Part shown: positions 11,258 through 23,371 of the stretch, one piece after another | How the letters are laid out: each line of letters begins with the position of its first letter | How positions within the stretch are numbered: the stretch's first letter is position 1 | NCBI GenBank assembly: GCA_030867875.1 | Contig: JAOWCC010001634.1 | Coordinates: forward strand, 139,644,365-139,708,364 | Reading direction: 5' to 3' | DNA: 64,000 bases | Source of the DNA: Actinernus sp. WN-2022 | Taxonomy: Eukaryota > Cnidaria > Anthozoa > Actiniaria > Actinernidae | Translations under genes and position numbers: made by a program | Notes under the pieces: generated by a model | Told to the model about the DNA's origin: nothing | Seen by the model: the letters and a program-made list of their open reading frames with translations, nothing else | Databases searched by the model: none

Positions 11258-12541
11258 TCTACCGTCGGGAGGAACATGTATAATGCTTTAAAGGGTCGAT
11301 GTTATAGTGGTGTGCATGTTTGAGTCTACGTTAAATAGATATTAGACTAATACGCACAATTAGACGACATTCCCCTTCACTAGATGCTGTAAGGCTTTGT
11401 GAAGAATAAAAGTAGATGTAGATTGGTGGCTGTTAATTGGCTACAAACAGCTAAAGTGTCCTCCCTCTCGAGAAACTACACCCCAACGGCTGAAACCGGG
11501 CCTAAGGCAGCCCAAGCTCTAATCTAATCCAGTACGCAAGAACCTCTCTTTTTCGTGACTCTCTTCAATATGACTTCTGGATTTGCATTCTTGATACTAT
11601 TAAAGCTACCCAGTCTCACTTCCTTCAAACGGCAACGAAAGTCATTTTATTTCATGCGCTTACCGAATGTTTTTGATGGCGACAACATTAGATCATGTGT
11701 CCCTTGAATGAAAATAGAACATCCATTGATATCCCAAATAAACTTATTAAGCTTGCAAGTGAACCCCTATCAATCCTATTCACAAAAATATACAATTAGT
11801 CATTATCAACAGGAATAGTACCCGATATTTTTTAAAATATCTAGGATAACTCCCATATTTAAGAGTGGTATTGTGACAGAGCTAGGTAATTATAGGCCAA
11901 TAGCCACTATCTCTCCCTTTAGTAAAGTTTAAGAAAGACTTGTGTATAATCAATTAATTTTCTTTCTGGAAAAACAAAAAGATATTTTATAATTACCAGT
12001 TCGGATTCAGACAAGGACACTCAACCGAACATGCAATTTTGGAAATCATAGAAAACCTAAAAAGAGCCATAGATAAAAAACAAATAACCTGTGGAATTTT
12101 CCTCGATTTTTCTAAAGCTTTTCACACGATCAAAAATGACATACTACTTCAAAAATCAACAAGTATGGAGTTAGGGGAGTCTCACATGAAGGTTCTCTAG
12201 TTACTTAAACAATAGCCAACTAGGTAAAATGGGTAATACTGAATCTAGTTTGAAAAAGGTAATGTGGTGTTCGACAGTGTCTACTCTAGGACCTCTACTT
12301 TTTCTTATATATAAATGATTTGCCAAACTCATCAAAAAAGCTTTCATTTAGAATCTTTGCTGATGACACCAATATATTTTATTCGTCCAATAACTATTAA
12401 TGACGAGCTCACCCATGTACTCTACTGTGCAGCCAATAAATTATCAATTAACTTTAAAAAGATAAATTACATGCTAATAACATCTCCAAGGAATAAGCCA
12501 CATATAAATATAACCTGCAAAATAGAACAAAAAAAACAATT

Positions 12542-13191
12542 GGGCCGCGTCAGGCAAAAAGGGCCCGGACGACATTCATGTTAAACAATTCCTACAGCGG
12601 TGTTCCTAATGACGGTGAAGATTGTATTGTATTCTTGACGAGTAGCGCTACATTTCATTCCTAACAATAAATGTCCGTTTCAAGAAATGACAACAGAAAT
12701 CGGGGGTGAAATTTACGTGATTTTGATACAAGGGCCCGATTATAAATATGACCACAAAATATAGGAATCCTGTCAGAGGGGATGATTTTGATGTATGATA
12801 TTCATTTATACCTGCTGGCATTAAAGAGTAAAACAATAAATGAGATGAACAAGTTGATCACTTTTTGGGCAAAACAAATCTTTTCTGCAGTAATTCTACT
12901 TCCCGTAGCTCATAATTAGCAATAGTACAAGTTACACCTTGAAACAATCGTCTGATGATAAGGAATCATTTGCGGCTGCTAAAATTGTGATCACACCCTC
13001 GTGTAAAAATGTCGTAAATTTCGTCTTCGATTTCATTGGTCAATTTCATGAAATCAACACTATTTGTTAGTAGCACAATGTGGCACTCGCGATGCATATT
13101 GTAATCGCACCACAACTATAAAAAACATGGTGCGATTTCAAAATACATTTACATATTATGTCGTCCGGGCCCTTTTTGCCTGGCGCGGCCC
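12542..13191. mobile_element. 650-bp nonautonomous DNA transposon with 34-bp TIRs
   Basis: The termini 12542-12575 and 13158-13191 are 34-bp inverted repeats with one mismatch, beginning GGGCCGCGTCAGGCAAAAAG. The insertion cuts the reverse transcriptase frame, which resumes immediately to the right with YQYLGVYIDEHLNW. I could not define a target duplication. There is no transposase coding sequence. Its well-kept ends, compared with the decayed host sequence, indicate a later insertion. Confidence 0.88.
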
Positions 13192-13354
13192 GTATATCAA
13201 TACTTAGGTGTATATATAGATGAGCACCTAAATTGGGATCTCCAAATAAAACATGTCAACAATAAATTAGCAAAAAATATAGGAATTATCCGTAAAATTA
13301 AGACATTATGGTAATTTAAATACACTTAAACAACTCTATTATACCCTTGTATAG

Positions 13355-13490
13355 ATGGTTTGCACTCAATCCCCAGAGATTCAAAGGGCATGGCGGCCAT
13401 GTTGGTGTATAGAACAAAAGAAGCTAACGAAGAATCATTGTTAAGTGTACACCAACATGGCGGCTATGACGTCACGTGCAAAGGGTCCAT
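13355..13490. mobile_element. Small foldback element nested in the RT relic
   Basis: GGCGGCCATGTTGGTGTA at 13391 and its near reverse complement TACACCAACATGGCGGCT at 13448 form a stem, and TTTGCAC/GTGCAAA mark the outer ends. It interrupts the reverse transcriptase C-terminal region between YYTLV and PYLNYG. A related copy lies near 10480-10580. Confidence 0.65.
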
Positions 13491-14476
13491 ACCCTTATTT
13501 AAACTATGGATCAATGAGTTGGGGTACCGCTTACCTATCTAGGCTAAAAAAATTACCTCCGAACAAAATAAATGTATTCGTTGTATCTTCTTTACGAACA
13601 AAAGAGAAAGTGTTAACCCTTATTATGAAATCTGACACTGAAATCCTAAAACTAAGTAATATTTTTAAGTTTAAAATTTCATCTCTTGTACACAGAATTC
13701 ATAATGATAAAATAAATAGTCCAGTTGTACTCCTTAACTTTATTACATCTGCCTCTGAAGTCCATTCCTATAATACAAGATATGCAGCCAATCAAAACCT
13801 ATGCAGACCAGCTGCCAGAACAAATTATGGTCTATTTACATTTAAAGCTATGGCTTCCAAGATATGGGAAAAACACCTTATCTCAAATGTTTACCTCGAA
13901 GTAGTTTTAAGAAAAAATATAAATTATTCTTACTTGATAATCAGACCTGAAATCTGTATATACACCAATGAGCATGTAATATATAATATATAATAACTTT
14001 AAATTTTAATTATATATGATTTATTTTTTTCCTCTAGCGTTGTTAATATTTTTGTTATCAAATTTACTGTCTATTTCATATAATGTACATGTAATACGTA
14101 TATATATAACTGAAACCTTTATTTTCTTCTTATTTTATTGTTATTTTCCTTCTTTTCTTTACTATATGAAGTGCTGATATCATTTCCGGTAAACCTCTCG
14201 TACATTTATTCTGACGGTAGTGGCTAACTTGAAAGCTACTATGCTACTTTTGTCACTATACACAATTCCTGTAAACCATACATAGTACTTGTTAATTTTC
14301 TTTTCTCGCAGTAATCTCATGTCAAACTTCATACCTACCTGTAAATAGTGTAAAATAAAGAACCTTGAACCTCGTCCCAAATGTCGCCGCGTCAACCTTA
14401 CGTTAGCGTGTCCATGTTTAGTAATAATGCTAAGTAGTACGTTTCCCTAAGATACCGTTCTTTTCTGGTAGAATAC

Positions 14477-14596
14477 TTAACCCGTGAAACAAAAATTAAT
14501 AGTCTGTATCTAATAGTCGAGTAGAAACAAAAGAAAACAATGGAATTAGGGTCTAATTGTGCGTATTAGTCTAATATCTATTTCACGGGTTAAGCC
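14477..14596. mobile_element. Short MITE
   Basis: CTTAACCCGTGAAAC at 14478 and its reverse complement GTTTCACGGGTTAAG (first base mismatched) near 14582 bound a segment of about 120 bp with no coding potential. The following 14600-15600 contains more diverged repeats and no gene I recognise. Confidence 0.6.
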
Positions 14597-16091
14597 GTAA
14601 AATCACTATACTGTCGCTAGCTTCACTTAACGATATCTTATACAAATTAAGTCTAATTTATATTTAGTATTTTTAACTTAGTATTAATGAGTTCGGTTTT
14701 CGTTCTTATTACTAAGGCCTGGGTGTGAAAGCCTTGGAGGGGACTTGGTGTCCAATTTTTTTTACCTGCCTTTTGGGAAATCTTTAAATAAATAATACTA
14801 AAAGTAGCGGCTTCTTGACGCATTTCAGTCAGAAGAGAGATATGTGCAAGATTTAGAGGTAGCCTACGCCGGGTAGCTGTACTGTAGTAGCTGTAGCTGT
14901 TCTCGGCGGTTTTAGCCTCCATTTTTGATGCCCTAGAAAATGGCCTCCAAGTTAGCCAAAATTCACGCGCTCCTAAGGATTCAAGCTCTCTAAAACAAAC
15001 CCGAACCACTTTGAAAACAAGTTCCCAGGTAAACGACGAGATATTTTAGGGCTCGAGTTCCAGGGTTCACAGGTAAGAGGAAAAATGTAGAGAGAGAATG
15101 CCGAAAGAAAAATGCGATGGTTTCATAATGTCCGAACTTATGCACAACCTTCCTTCATAAAAGTCCGCATTAAAAGCGAACATCCACTCTTTATTAGTGC
15201 CCAGTCCTTTAGCGGCTTCAGCTATGATTCATTAATAGTATAGTAATATGCACGTATGATTTTTTTGTGATGTTAAACTTTTTTCGGGTAACTGATTAAC
15301 TACCGTATTATAAATGCGAGTTGAGCTCGTTGAGTCCTAAATGACACGAAGCATACAACACACAAATGGAGAGAGAGAACAGTTGATGGTTTTTTGGTCA
15401 GTGAAATGCCTCATTATTTTTTTATGCTAATTTTTTTAAATATAATCGAGATGTTCGATTATTTTGGAAAGCGCACGAGCTCCCGGCATGCACCAAAACC
15501 TGTGCAAAATAGGTAAAAGTTACCAGCTGGGGAGATAATCAGAGGTGAAGGAAACGTCAAGACGGTAAATATATTGAAATTAGAACTGGGCGCATGATAT
15601 ATTCTGTACGTCATTCTTAGAAGAAAAAAAACACCTCACTGCAGATGCCCAAAAATAGCTGGTTTCTTTTTTGAGTAATTAACTGTTGAAATGTTTATCA
15701 CTGTTTCTGTTTGTTGTACTTGAAATAAAATAATACACTAGATCTACTGCACAAGATCCTTAATTACTTATTGTCAAGTGTGATGTTGATCCTGTCAATA
15801 AGAGTCAAAGACTTGTGAATACGCAGGTGGAACTTCAGAAATATGTGCGTGAATATTTCCTACTAAAAATCAACAATGCCGTATATTTAGCAACTAGCCT
15901 ACAGGCTCGTAGTTTCTACCAGCCGGCCATAGAAACTTCAAGCGAGTACTCTTACCATTGTTTTGCCGTTTTTGAAGATAAACCCTCTTGTTCGCTACTC
16001 GTTATCAATCGCTTAATATATAATGAGAGCTTAGCCAATCAGATCGCAAGATTCGAAATGGAACACTAGTAATAGAACACTACTAATTAAC

Positions 16092-16268
16092 AAATAAAGA
16101 AGCCTTAGCCATGTTTTATACTATCATAAAACACGATGGGCATTTGAGAACATGAGAGAAATGTTAAAGCACAAGCCGAAGGCGCGTGCTTTCGACATTT
16201 CTAGAGTGTTCTCAAATGACCAGAGTGTTTTATGATAGTATAAAACATGGATTTAAGGCTTCTTTATC
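16092..16268. mobile_element. Long hairpin MITE
   Basis: Arms of about 80 bp fold back almost completely, from AAATAAAGAAGCCTTAGCCA on the left to GGCTTCTTTAT on the right, around a loop near 16180. A related, shorter AT-rich palindrome follows at about 16330-16380 (CATGTTATATACTCTGATAA). There is no coding content. Confidence 0.8.
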
Positions 16269-17149
16269 TGTTTTATAATTTTGATTTACGCGCGCGATGA
16301 AAGGAAACCGCCAGTTGAAAACTATATAACACGGCTAACCATGTTATATACTCTGATAAAACATGGCTTCTTAGCCAATCAGAGCGCGCGTACTATCGTA
16401 TCTATATTATAATACAAAATAAAGGCGTATTTAGAAATTAATTGGGGAAAAAGTAGTAATGAATTCGAAGACTGCTAGAGAATGAATGAATGACAGTTCT
16501 TAACAACGGACCGATTTCGTTCGGAACATACTCTAGTTATATGTTGTTATATTTTTGTGTGAAATTAAAATATGATTCATTTAGGACCGATAACATCACC
16601 ACCGTGGGTTGAAGCCAGGTGTTAATTTTGTATTATTTAAAAAAAAGTCATTTAATTGAAATTCGATCGCCCCGGAGGTATGAAAGAAGTAGTCTGATTT
16701 TCTTTAACTTCTTTCAAAAGTTGAGGAATTGTTTTAAATCAAATCGGTTAGGAACCAGGCAGGCGCTTCTATTAGAGCGGATTTCAATCGAGTGTCGGAA
16801 GGTTTTGGTTTTGTGTTTACTAAGCTCTCCTATTGGCTGACAAAGTAAACCAACAATCAGAATCCAACAACTATTACCTAAGGATATTTCTAAATACTTT
16901 GTCCCCAGTGTTGGAAGGCGCGCTCAATAACGCGGAACAATTTATTTTTTTATCGCTCATACGTAATAATTACTTCTGAAATTTTTTTAACTGATTCAGT
17001 AAGTCAAAATTATGCCTGTGTCCGACTAGCAGGTGGAACTTCAGAAATATGAGTGTTAATTGCACTCATTACCTGGTCAAATCAACAACTTTCGACCTCT
17101 TGCTGAAGTTACGCATCGACTGGACCGGTGAGGGGAACGCGTTCCTGTT

Positions 17150-17224
17150 ATGGCATCTTCCGCAATATTCCTGTTTTTTCTACCATCGCTGTTATCAGGC
17201 TGATAATTGAGACGGTCTTATATG
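17150..17224 (+). pseudogene. Signal-peptide first exon, frameshifted copy
   Basis: It starts ATGGCATCTTCCGCAATATT and ends TATG|gtaagt, parallel to the intact exon at 23372-23441. Relative to that exon it is 5 bp longer: 3 bp near GCAATATTC and 2 bp in the TTATCAGGCTGATAA stretch. The frame therefore runs into TGA after MASSAIFLFFLPSLLSG. The hydrophobic core and the splice donor remain. No downstream PAN or EGF exon follows within this copy, so it is a broken duplicate of the gene's first exon. Confidence 0.7.
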
Positions 17225-17274
17225 GTAAGTAAGTTAATGAACATGTTAACATGTCAAACTCGTAATAGGGAAAC

Positions 17275-17524
17275 CGGGGTGGCGCAGTGGTTAAGCGCTT
17301 CGCCTCTCGCCTAGCTCAGTGGCCCAGGTTCGATTCCCGGACGCGGCGCCATATGCGAGTTGAGTTTGTTGGTATCTCGCCCTTTTCTCCGGGTTAGTCT
17401 GGTTTTCCTCCCTCCGCAAAAACCAACACGATAAATTATATTTCGATCTGTGGATTATGTTAGCCGGGACCTGGCTTTGATCAGCTTTGATCAGCATAGT
17501 TGTTTCAGGTCTCGTTAGAAATTC
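17275..17524 (+). mobile_element. tRNA-derived SINE, copy 1
   Basis: The head carries a polymerase III A box, TGGCGCAGTGG (17280-17290), and a perfect B box, GGTTCGATTCC (17327-17337). A body of about 190 bp includes GTTGAGTTTGTTGGTA, TCCGGGTTAGTCTGGTTTTCC and TTGTTTCAGGTCTCGTTAGAAATTC. A second copy lies in reverse orientation at 63531-63786, which proves mobility. Copy 1 has a few extra bases between the boxes. It is missing from the duplicated locus near 23450, so it inserted after that duplication. Confidence 0.9.
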
Positions 17525-17989
17525 GGAGTTTTCAGAGAGAGTAGAGGCTTTGATTGAAAATGTACCTCTTGCGATAGGAAAACATACTCCTTTCATGCAT
17601 GATAGCAAAATTCCTACATTTTGTGATGCGAGAGAAGAAAGCCTGACTTCTCTTACTGAAAAACCTATCTTTTGCGATGGTAAACCTACCGCTTGTGATG
17701 GGAACAACTATTTTTTTAGGAAGTAAAAAATTATTACAATAGATCGAGCTCGATTTGGTCAGTTTACTGTCACGAAAAAATGGTGTTTTCATAAATTGAT
17801 TGGAGATTTTTAGCCTACCAATTATTGATAATGATGAAGGTTTCTAAATTAGGATGTCACTAATCAAACCCAGTCTTTGTTTACAGTATACTTCGAGGCG
17901 AATGCGTACTTAAATGTTATGATTGAAGCAAAACAAAAACATTTTCGTTATCATCAAAGTTGGTTATTAATTCGCCCCATGTAAGAGTG

Positions 17990-18124
17990 TCCGGAATCCG
18001 GAATCCGGAATCCATAATTTTTTTGCTTTTGGAATCCGGAATCCATAGGACTGGAATCCGGAATCCACAATGCTTTGGAATCCGGAATCCACTATGGTAT
18101 GAAATCCGGAATCCATAGAAATCC
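17990..18124. repeat. GGAATCC-type dispersed microsatellite
   Basis: GGAATCCGGAATCCA is repeated five times, separated by 8-18 bp spacers, after a compact triple GGAATCC run at 17993. The spacers are unrelated to each other, and the units are directly repeated. The pattern looks like an expanded minisatellite; the open frame on the minus strand is only a by-product of the 15-bp period. Confidence 0.7.
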
Positions 18125-18479
18125 ATGCAGAGCTTAATTATTTAACTTGTTCTTTAAATTATTTACACGTCGCTTATACTTACGGTTACTAATTGTTAGT
18201 TGATTGACGTCGGACGTCAAGGTTGCCAGGTAACGCAACAAAGAAGCCAATGTTTCCCAGAGCCCGCGTTACCCATCCTCAGCCTCTCCTTTCACAATTT
18301 GCTCTTCGACAAAGAACAATTCCAAGTTTTTTGTTTCAGACATTCGCCTTAAAAAAGATGTTTGTGTTTCAAAAGTATAACAACATGAAGAAACATCAAA
18401 GTAGGTAGGAAGGATTGAAAAATGTGTCAGTTTCCCTAGGTCCAGTTTCCAATTGCATATAACACGCGATGAAAGGCAT

Positions 18480-19800
18480 ATCATCGTTGGAGACTGTGAC
18501 GAAACGGGTGCAAATGTGCACTGTGTGAAGTTGGAGGGGCGATTAAAGTAACAACTCTTAGCGACACTGCAAGTCCCATGGGAATTGCCATTACAGAAAA
18601 TGGAAGAGTCTTCGTAACCTCCAGCAAAGAACATACTATCTACAGCATCAATGAAGAAGAGTTAATAGCAGGACGTAATCTACCAGAACGGCCTATTTGG
18701 AGGAGATGCTGCAGGCCACCGCGATGTTGTGAAGCTAAGAGCACATCGAATATGCTCTTTGCCGTTTGCACATACCAAAACACAGTTTTTGTATGTGATA
18801 TATACTGGCAATAAAGCTGTCAGGATGATAACATTGGCTAAATGACTCATTCCACTCCAGCGTGTTATGGAAAATTACGCCAACGTCCCCAAGATCGACA
18901 AAAAGGAGAACTTAAGTGACACACCAAGATTCCTGGATGTTGTCGCATTTTTGCAAGGCATGAAGAGTATGCATTTGAAAGAACTGCATGGGAAACGAAA
19001 TACAAATAGTCCAGACATGACGATTTCTCGGACCACACGCCAGTCGTTTGTCATTGCTCTTGAGTCCCTCACCAGTCTAGTCAATACTATCAGAGAAATT
19101 GGGAAGGAACATGTCCTGGGTGGCATTCAATTTGAAAGCTTAACAACTTTGGCAGTGGAAAGCTTTTTCAAAGGAATGCGCGCTGACCACGACATGCCAA
19201 CAGTACTTCAATATGCATACAGAAGAGCCCGGTGTGTAGAAGACAACATGCTGAGGATATATTAGATGCACTTCTCCTACTTTACTGGGCCCGATCAGTT
19301 CCTACTCCCCAGAGAAAATAATCAAAAGTGAGCCTCCGAACCGGCATTGGGTCTCAGAAAACGAAGCAGATGGTGGCAAACGATGGAAGCAGGAAGCAGA
19401 GCCGAGAGGAAGCAGAGGTCTTAAAAGAGTTTTCAAGTGAATACGAAAGAGGGGTGAGACAGGAAAATGTACGATCAAAGACGAAAGAGCTGACCGGAAC
19501 ACTGCCTTGTGCTATATATAGCTTCAGATCAGCAGTAATAACGGCGCCGATCAACTCCGGTGTAGATGTGGTAGTTCAGGAAGCTAACTCAGAAATGAGG
19601 AGGTCTGCCCCAGCCGGTTAGCGTGAAAATCCTCTTCCAGAAGGACGATGTTGCAGCGGTTAGGCACAACAAAAGGAGAGAAAAATGCCCTTGCTGGCTT
19701 GCGGTGCTGTCGGTGGACGTCTACCTGGAAGCCATGCACCACCGCAGAGATTGTAAAGACGACGGTTAACTTTACATGGCTTAACTTAACCAAATGGATG
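18480..19800 (+). pseudogene. NHL-repeat-type gene relic
   Basis: Segments in shifting frames read SDTASPMGIAITENGRVFV, then KLRAHRICSLPFAHTKTQF and YVIYTGNKAVRMITLAK, which resemble NHL beta-propeller repeats. A longer frame at 18867-19265 follows (PRFLDVVAFLQGMKSMHLKE ... ESFFKGMRADHDMPTVLQYA), a C-terminal block I cannot assign to a named domain. After its stop, recognisable fragments continue (SYFTGPDQF; DVYLEAMHHRRDCKDDG) with more frame breaks. The gene type is therefore an NHL-repeat protein with an uncharacterised C-terminal region, now broken. Whether it was a retrocopy is unclear; no introns are visible within it. Confidence 0.6.
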
Positions 19801-20020
19801 GCACTTTAGTTTACACCATAGGTGAGGCGTCGAATACAAACTCCCCGAAATGCATCTTAGGCAGACTCATCAACTTCACCCGTGTGGATACTCCTTCACC
19901 TTAACCCCAGAAGAGGAAAACAGACACTGTCGATTAGCTAATGGAGATGACATCGAAAACAATGATATTGACTAAGATAGGCCAGTTGAAGATCTATAGA
20001 GGAGATGAATGAGGCTGCCA

Positions 20021-20044
20021 CCCCCCCCCCCCCCCCCCCCCCCC
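20021..20044. repeat. Poly-C tract
   Basis: A run of about 23-24 cytosines occupies this interval. Such tracts are hard to sequence, so the length is uncertain. Confidence 0.9.
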
Positions 20045-20586
20045 GGCAGACCATTATATTCAGTCTGCCCCAGCAAGACCGGCAGGGGTTAGCTCTTCAG
20101 ACCGTAGAACTACGAGCTTTATCCTGTAAAATGCCCTGTGTGTTATATGGCGATTTTGACGAGTCAAGTATTTATCTATAGGCCGTTGTGAGGTTTTCTC
20201 AAGCTGATTCAGGTGACCATACAAGATGTTAGTGGTACTACTGGAAGCAGACTGAACACCACTTTCAAACCTGTGAAATAGATTGAGCAAATAGAAGGCC
20301 ACATGGCTAACACTTCACTATTCACAAGGAGTCCTTCGGTTGACATAATGTTTCCTATTTTAAAGCAAAGAAAACTGCGACCAGACTTACCGGCATATGA
20401 GCCTGGGACTGTCAAGAGTCGGAACTAATTAATGAAGACCTCAAGCGAATACAGAGAAGCCATTGAGGGCAAAAACCGAACACTGAAAAACGATTTAAAC
20501 AATCTTTAATTTTAATAGTCAGATAAAATTTCAATGTCTGATGAGTTTAAACAATTCCACAAAGGTATATTTGTAAATGACTAATC

Positions 20587-21810
20587 TTCCTCCGCACACG
20601 TGAAACATTATTTCCGGGTCTCTAATGTTAATATTCAATACATCAATTGACTCGCAATTTTTTCCAATGGAATGGAAAGTAGCTAGAGTAAACTCCCTCC
20701 ATAAAAAAGGCCCACGCAACCTGATGGATAATTATAGGCCAATTTCGATTCTTCCGGTGATTAGCAAAGTTTTTGAAAAAATATTATACAACCAATTAAT
20801 AGAATACTTACATACAGAGAATCTGTTGTCGGAATATCAATTTGGTTTCAGGCGTTTTCACTCGACTGCGTCTGCTTTATTAGACTGTACCAATGAATGG
20901 TACTTCAACATGGATCGTGTCCACTTCTTTTCCTAGTATATATTAACGACCTGCCAAACTGTCTGAATCGCATGACACCTAGGATGTTTGCTGACGACAC
21001 TAGCCTAACGGTTTTGGGAAAACTTTAGAAGAAGCTGAAATGGGGCTGAGCGATGACTTAATCAATATCAAAAATTGGCTAACAGCAAATAAATTAAGCC
21101 TAAACATAGTAAAAACGGAGTATGTACTGATTGCGCGGTCAAGACAAAAACTAAATAATCTCTCTGTACAACCAAATGTTGTCATCGGAGATGACCCAAT
21201 TAAAAGAGTTAGAGATTGCAAAACACTCGGGGTGCATATCGATGAATCCTTTACATGGGGAAAACACATTGATGAAATAGCTACGAAAATTTCATCTGGA
21301 ATTAGTGCCATAAAGAGGTTGAGAGATTTTGCAAACCGTGACACGCTTGTCTCCGTATATAATGCATTAGTTCAGCCCCATTTCGATTATTGCTGTGAAG
21401 TTTGGAATTCGTTAGCAAGTGGCCTAGCTCAACGCTTACAGAAGCTCCAAAACAGGTGTGCTAGGGTAATTATGCATTGTTGAAACGAAGCCGGCAAATC
21501 AGAAATAGCTTTACACTTACTTTGCTGGATCACTCTAGCCGAACGTTGGGCTCAAATTAAGGCCAGACTTATGTTTAAAATACTTAATGACTTGGCATCA
21601 AAAAGACTGTCTAACATTTTCAGGGATTCATATGCAGCCTCAAGTGGCTACCATTTAAGGAATTCCAACGAAAAGGTAGCTCTTCCGTTACCTAGAACAG
21701 AATTTTTGAAAAATAGTCTAAGATATAATGGTGCTAAATTGTGGAACTCTTTACCGAATGAAGCTCGTAGTTGCGAGTCGCTGGCTTCGTTTAATAATTT
21801 AATAACTTAA
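20587..21810 (+). pseudogene. Non-LTR reverse transcriptase, second relic
   Basis: The fragment begins in the RT fingers (FPMEWKVARVNSLHKKG; NYRPISILPVISKVFEKI) and reaches QFGFRRFHSTASALLDC. It then lacks the stretch with the first catalytic Asp and the PQGS box, because sequence jumps to VYINDLP and MFADDTSL near 20940-21000. The thumb and C-terminal part at 21040-21480 are open, a stop follows MHC at 21481, and the final block (21571-21810) reads LWNSLPNEARS before terminating. This jockey/CR1-like copy is dead: an internal deletion of roughly 240 bp removes essential motifs. It is a different family from the relic at 11720-14010. Confidence 0.88.
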
Positions 21811-22047
21811 TTTTCAATACTTTACTTTATCCCATGGGCCAATCAATTTTACAATTTGAGATTAGATTGATTACCTCTATATTATTAGCCATTATAGTAT
21901 TTACACTTAGTAGTAGTTATAGTTAGGTTTTTAATTGAAGTGTGAATTTTAATTTTTTTATTGTATTTTTATATATTTGTGAATATCATTAGTGACACGT
22001 CCTTATTGTATTCGATAACAACTATTGAAACTTTGCAAATATGTGGT

Positions 22048-22354
22048 ACTATGGAAAATACATATCATTGTGCAAATTATGATGTTGCCATGGAAACACT
22101 CTGGCCCCAGGCTTCCACTACAAATAACGCAAACTTTCCTAAATTCTCCTTTGTCAAACACAATTTTTTTGGTGTGGGTCCAAAATAAGATTTGGAACAA
22201 TGTAGGCATTGCATGTGAGTAGTTTAAGCAAATTTTTTTTTTGTAACAAGGAAAGAAATTGGAATTTTATGTTCAAGGTGAAAGTGGTGCGTGGGGCCAT
22301 GAGAGTTTCCATGGCAACACCATAATTTGCACAATGATGTGTACTTTTCATAGT
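22048..22354. mobile_element. MITE with about 60-bp inverted arms
   Basis: ACTATGGAAAATACATATCA through GGCCCCA (22048-22109) recurs in reverse complement at 22292-22354 with scattered mismatches. The central 180 bp is AT-rich with no coding potential. Overlapping open frames on both strands are artefacts of the inverted repeat. Confidence 0.75.
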
Positions 22355-22589
22355 GTCATACAATACTTGTAGAGATATTCTTCATTTTGTGATTTGTCTC
22401 CAGGCTATGCAAACAATATGACGGCATAGGTCATCTCATTTGCATATTACAAAAACCTGAATACCTCTGAAACGAGATGAGATATTGACAAACGGAAAAT
22501 GTCATCATTCCTCATTTCTAAAGCATTTTAACATTAGATCAACTTAATTTTCGCTTCATATGCACTTTAAGAAGCCCAACAACACAGCT

Positions 22590-23371
22590 AGTTCTTGTTT
22601 GAGTAATTAACAGTTGAACTGTCTGTGCCTGTGTTTCAGAGTGAGTAACTTAAAGTAAAGAATAAACTAGATCTACTACCCAAGATACTTAATTACTGAT
22701 TGTTAAGAGTGACGTCTAGCCAATAAGAGTCAAAGACTGTGAGATACGCAGATGGAGTTCATATGTGCGTCAGTGAATATCGCCTGGTAAAAATCAACAA
22801 TGCCGCATATTACAAAATAACGTATTTACCTAAATAAATTCTGTCTTGAATTGGAAGACGCCTTGAGAGTGAACAATTAACAACAATTATTAACAACGAA
22901 CCGGTTTTGTTGACAACTTGTAGTTCTAATTTAAACATCTTGATGTTTTTGTGGAGAAATTACTAATAATTAATTGCTTCGTAGAACAGCTTGAGATGAA
23001 AACGGCAGGTTAAAATTCGTTATAGTATTTCCTAAAATTCTTCATTTGTTCATTGGTTTGAAATCGATCGCCCAAGGATTGGAGGTAAGAAATAATTCTC
23101 ATTTTCGATTCTTTGAATTCTTTCAAAAGTTCGTTGTTGGGAAGGCTCTATAACGCAAAACAATTACATCATTACTTAACTGAAGCGATAACTAAATTGG
23201 AAATAAATATTTAACACAACATGAAATACTACTGATAAAACGCTCAAACCTGGCGTGATACTTTGTAGTATTTTTCACATCACTAAGTCACAAACGTCTT
23301 GCCTTAGTTATACGCCTAGGAAACTCTGGACACTACTGAAAATATCGGCTGGTTTGGCGTCCCTAGATGTG
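22590..23371 (+). promoter_or_regulatory. Duplicated upstream region, copy 2
   Basis: This is the counterpart of 15640-17149 and precedes the intact signal-peptide exon, so it probably holds that gene's promoter and 5' UTR. Conserved blocks between the two copies are listed under copy 1. No TATA box could be chosen with confidence. Confidence 0.4.

Larger units (their letters stand above)
11720..14010 (+). pseudogene. Non-LTR retrotransposon reverse transcriptase, decayed
   Basis: Pieces of a jockey/CR1-type reverse transcriptase appear in order across several frames: NYRPIATISPFSKV, FGFRQGHSTEHAI, a FLDFSKAF block, the catalytic FADD box (FADDTNIFYSS near 12353), YLGVYIDEHLNW after 13191, and a C-terminal region at 13500-13990 with NYGSMSWGTAYLSRLKKL. 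Stops and frameshifts break the frame throughout. Two later insertions split it: a 650-bp TIR element (12542-13191) and a small foldback element (about 13355-13490). An AT-rich tail to about 14370 may be its 3' end. No endonuclease domain was seen, so the copy is 5'-truncated. Confidence 0.85.
15640..17990 (+). repeat. Diverged duplicate of a 5' gene region, copy 1
   Basis: Long blocks here align in order and orientation with 22590-23880. Shared blocks include TGAGTAATTAAC.GTTGAA, ACTAGATCTACT, AATAAGAGTCAAAGACT, AAATCAACAATGCCG, the signal-peptide exon with its splice donor, TTTTGTGATGCGA, TGATGATGAAGGTTTCTAAAT and TTTGTTTACAGT.TACTTCGAGGCGA. Copy 1 contains an extra foldback element (16092-16268) and a SINE (17275-17524) missing from copy 2. 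This is an old tandem duplication of a gene's promoter and first exon. Confidence 0.75.

Noticed and set aside
15815..16069. 84-codon frame in duplicate copy 1
   Set aside because: The aligned copy near 22740 breaks the frame with indels, so it is not under coding constraint.
17280..17345. tRNA gene
   Set aside because: A and B boxes are good, but the sequence continues as a 250-bp body repeated elsewhere and does not give a clean cloverleaf, so it is a SINE.
17291..17707. 138-codon minus-strand frame
   Set aside because: It runs antisense through a SINE and into AT-rich sequence; the SINE explains the openness.
20060..20415. Minus-strand frames of 68-80 codons between two relics
   Set aside because: No similarity to known domains and they overlap decayed sequence; probably chance.
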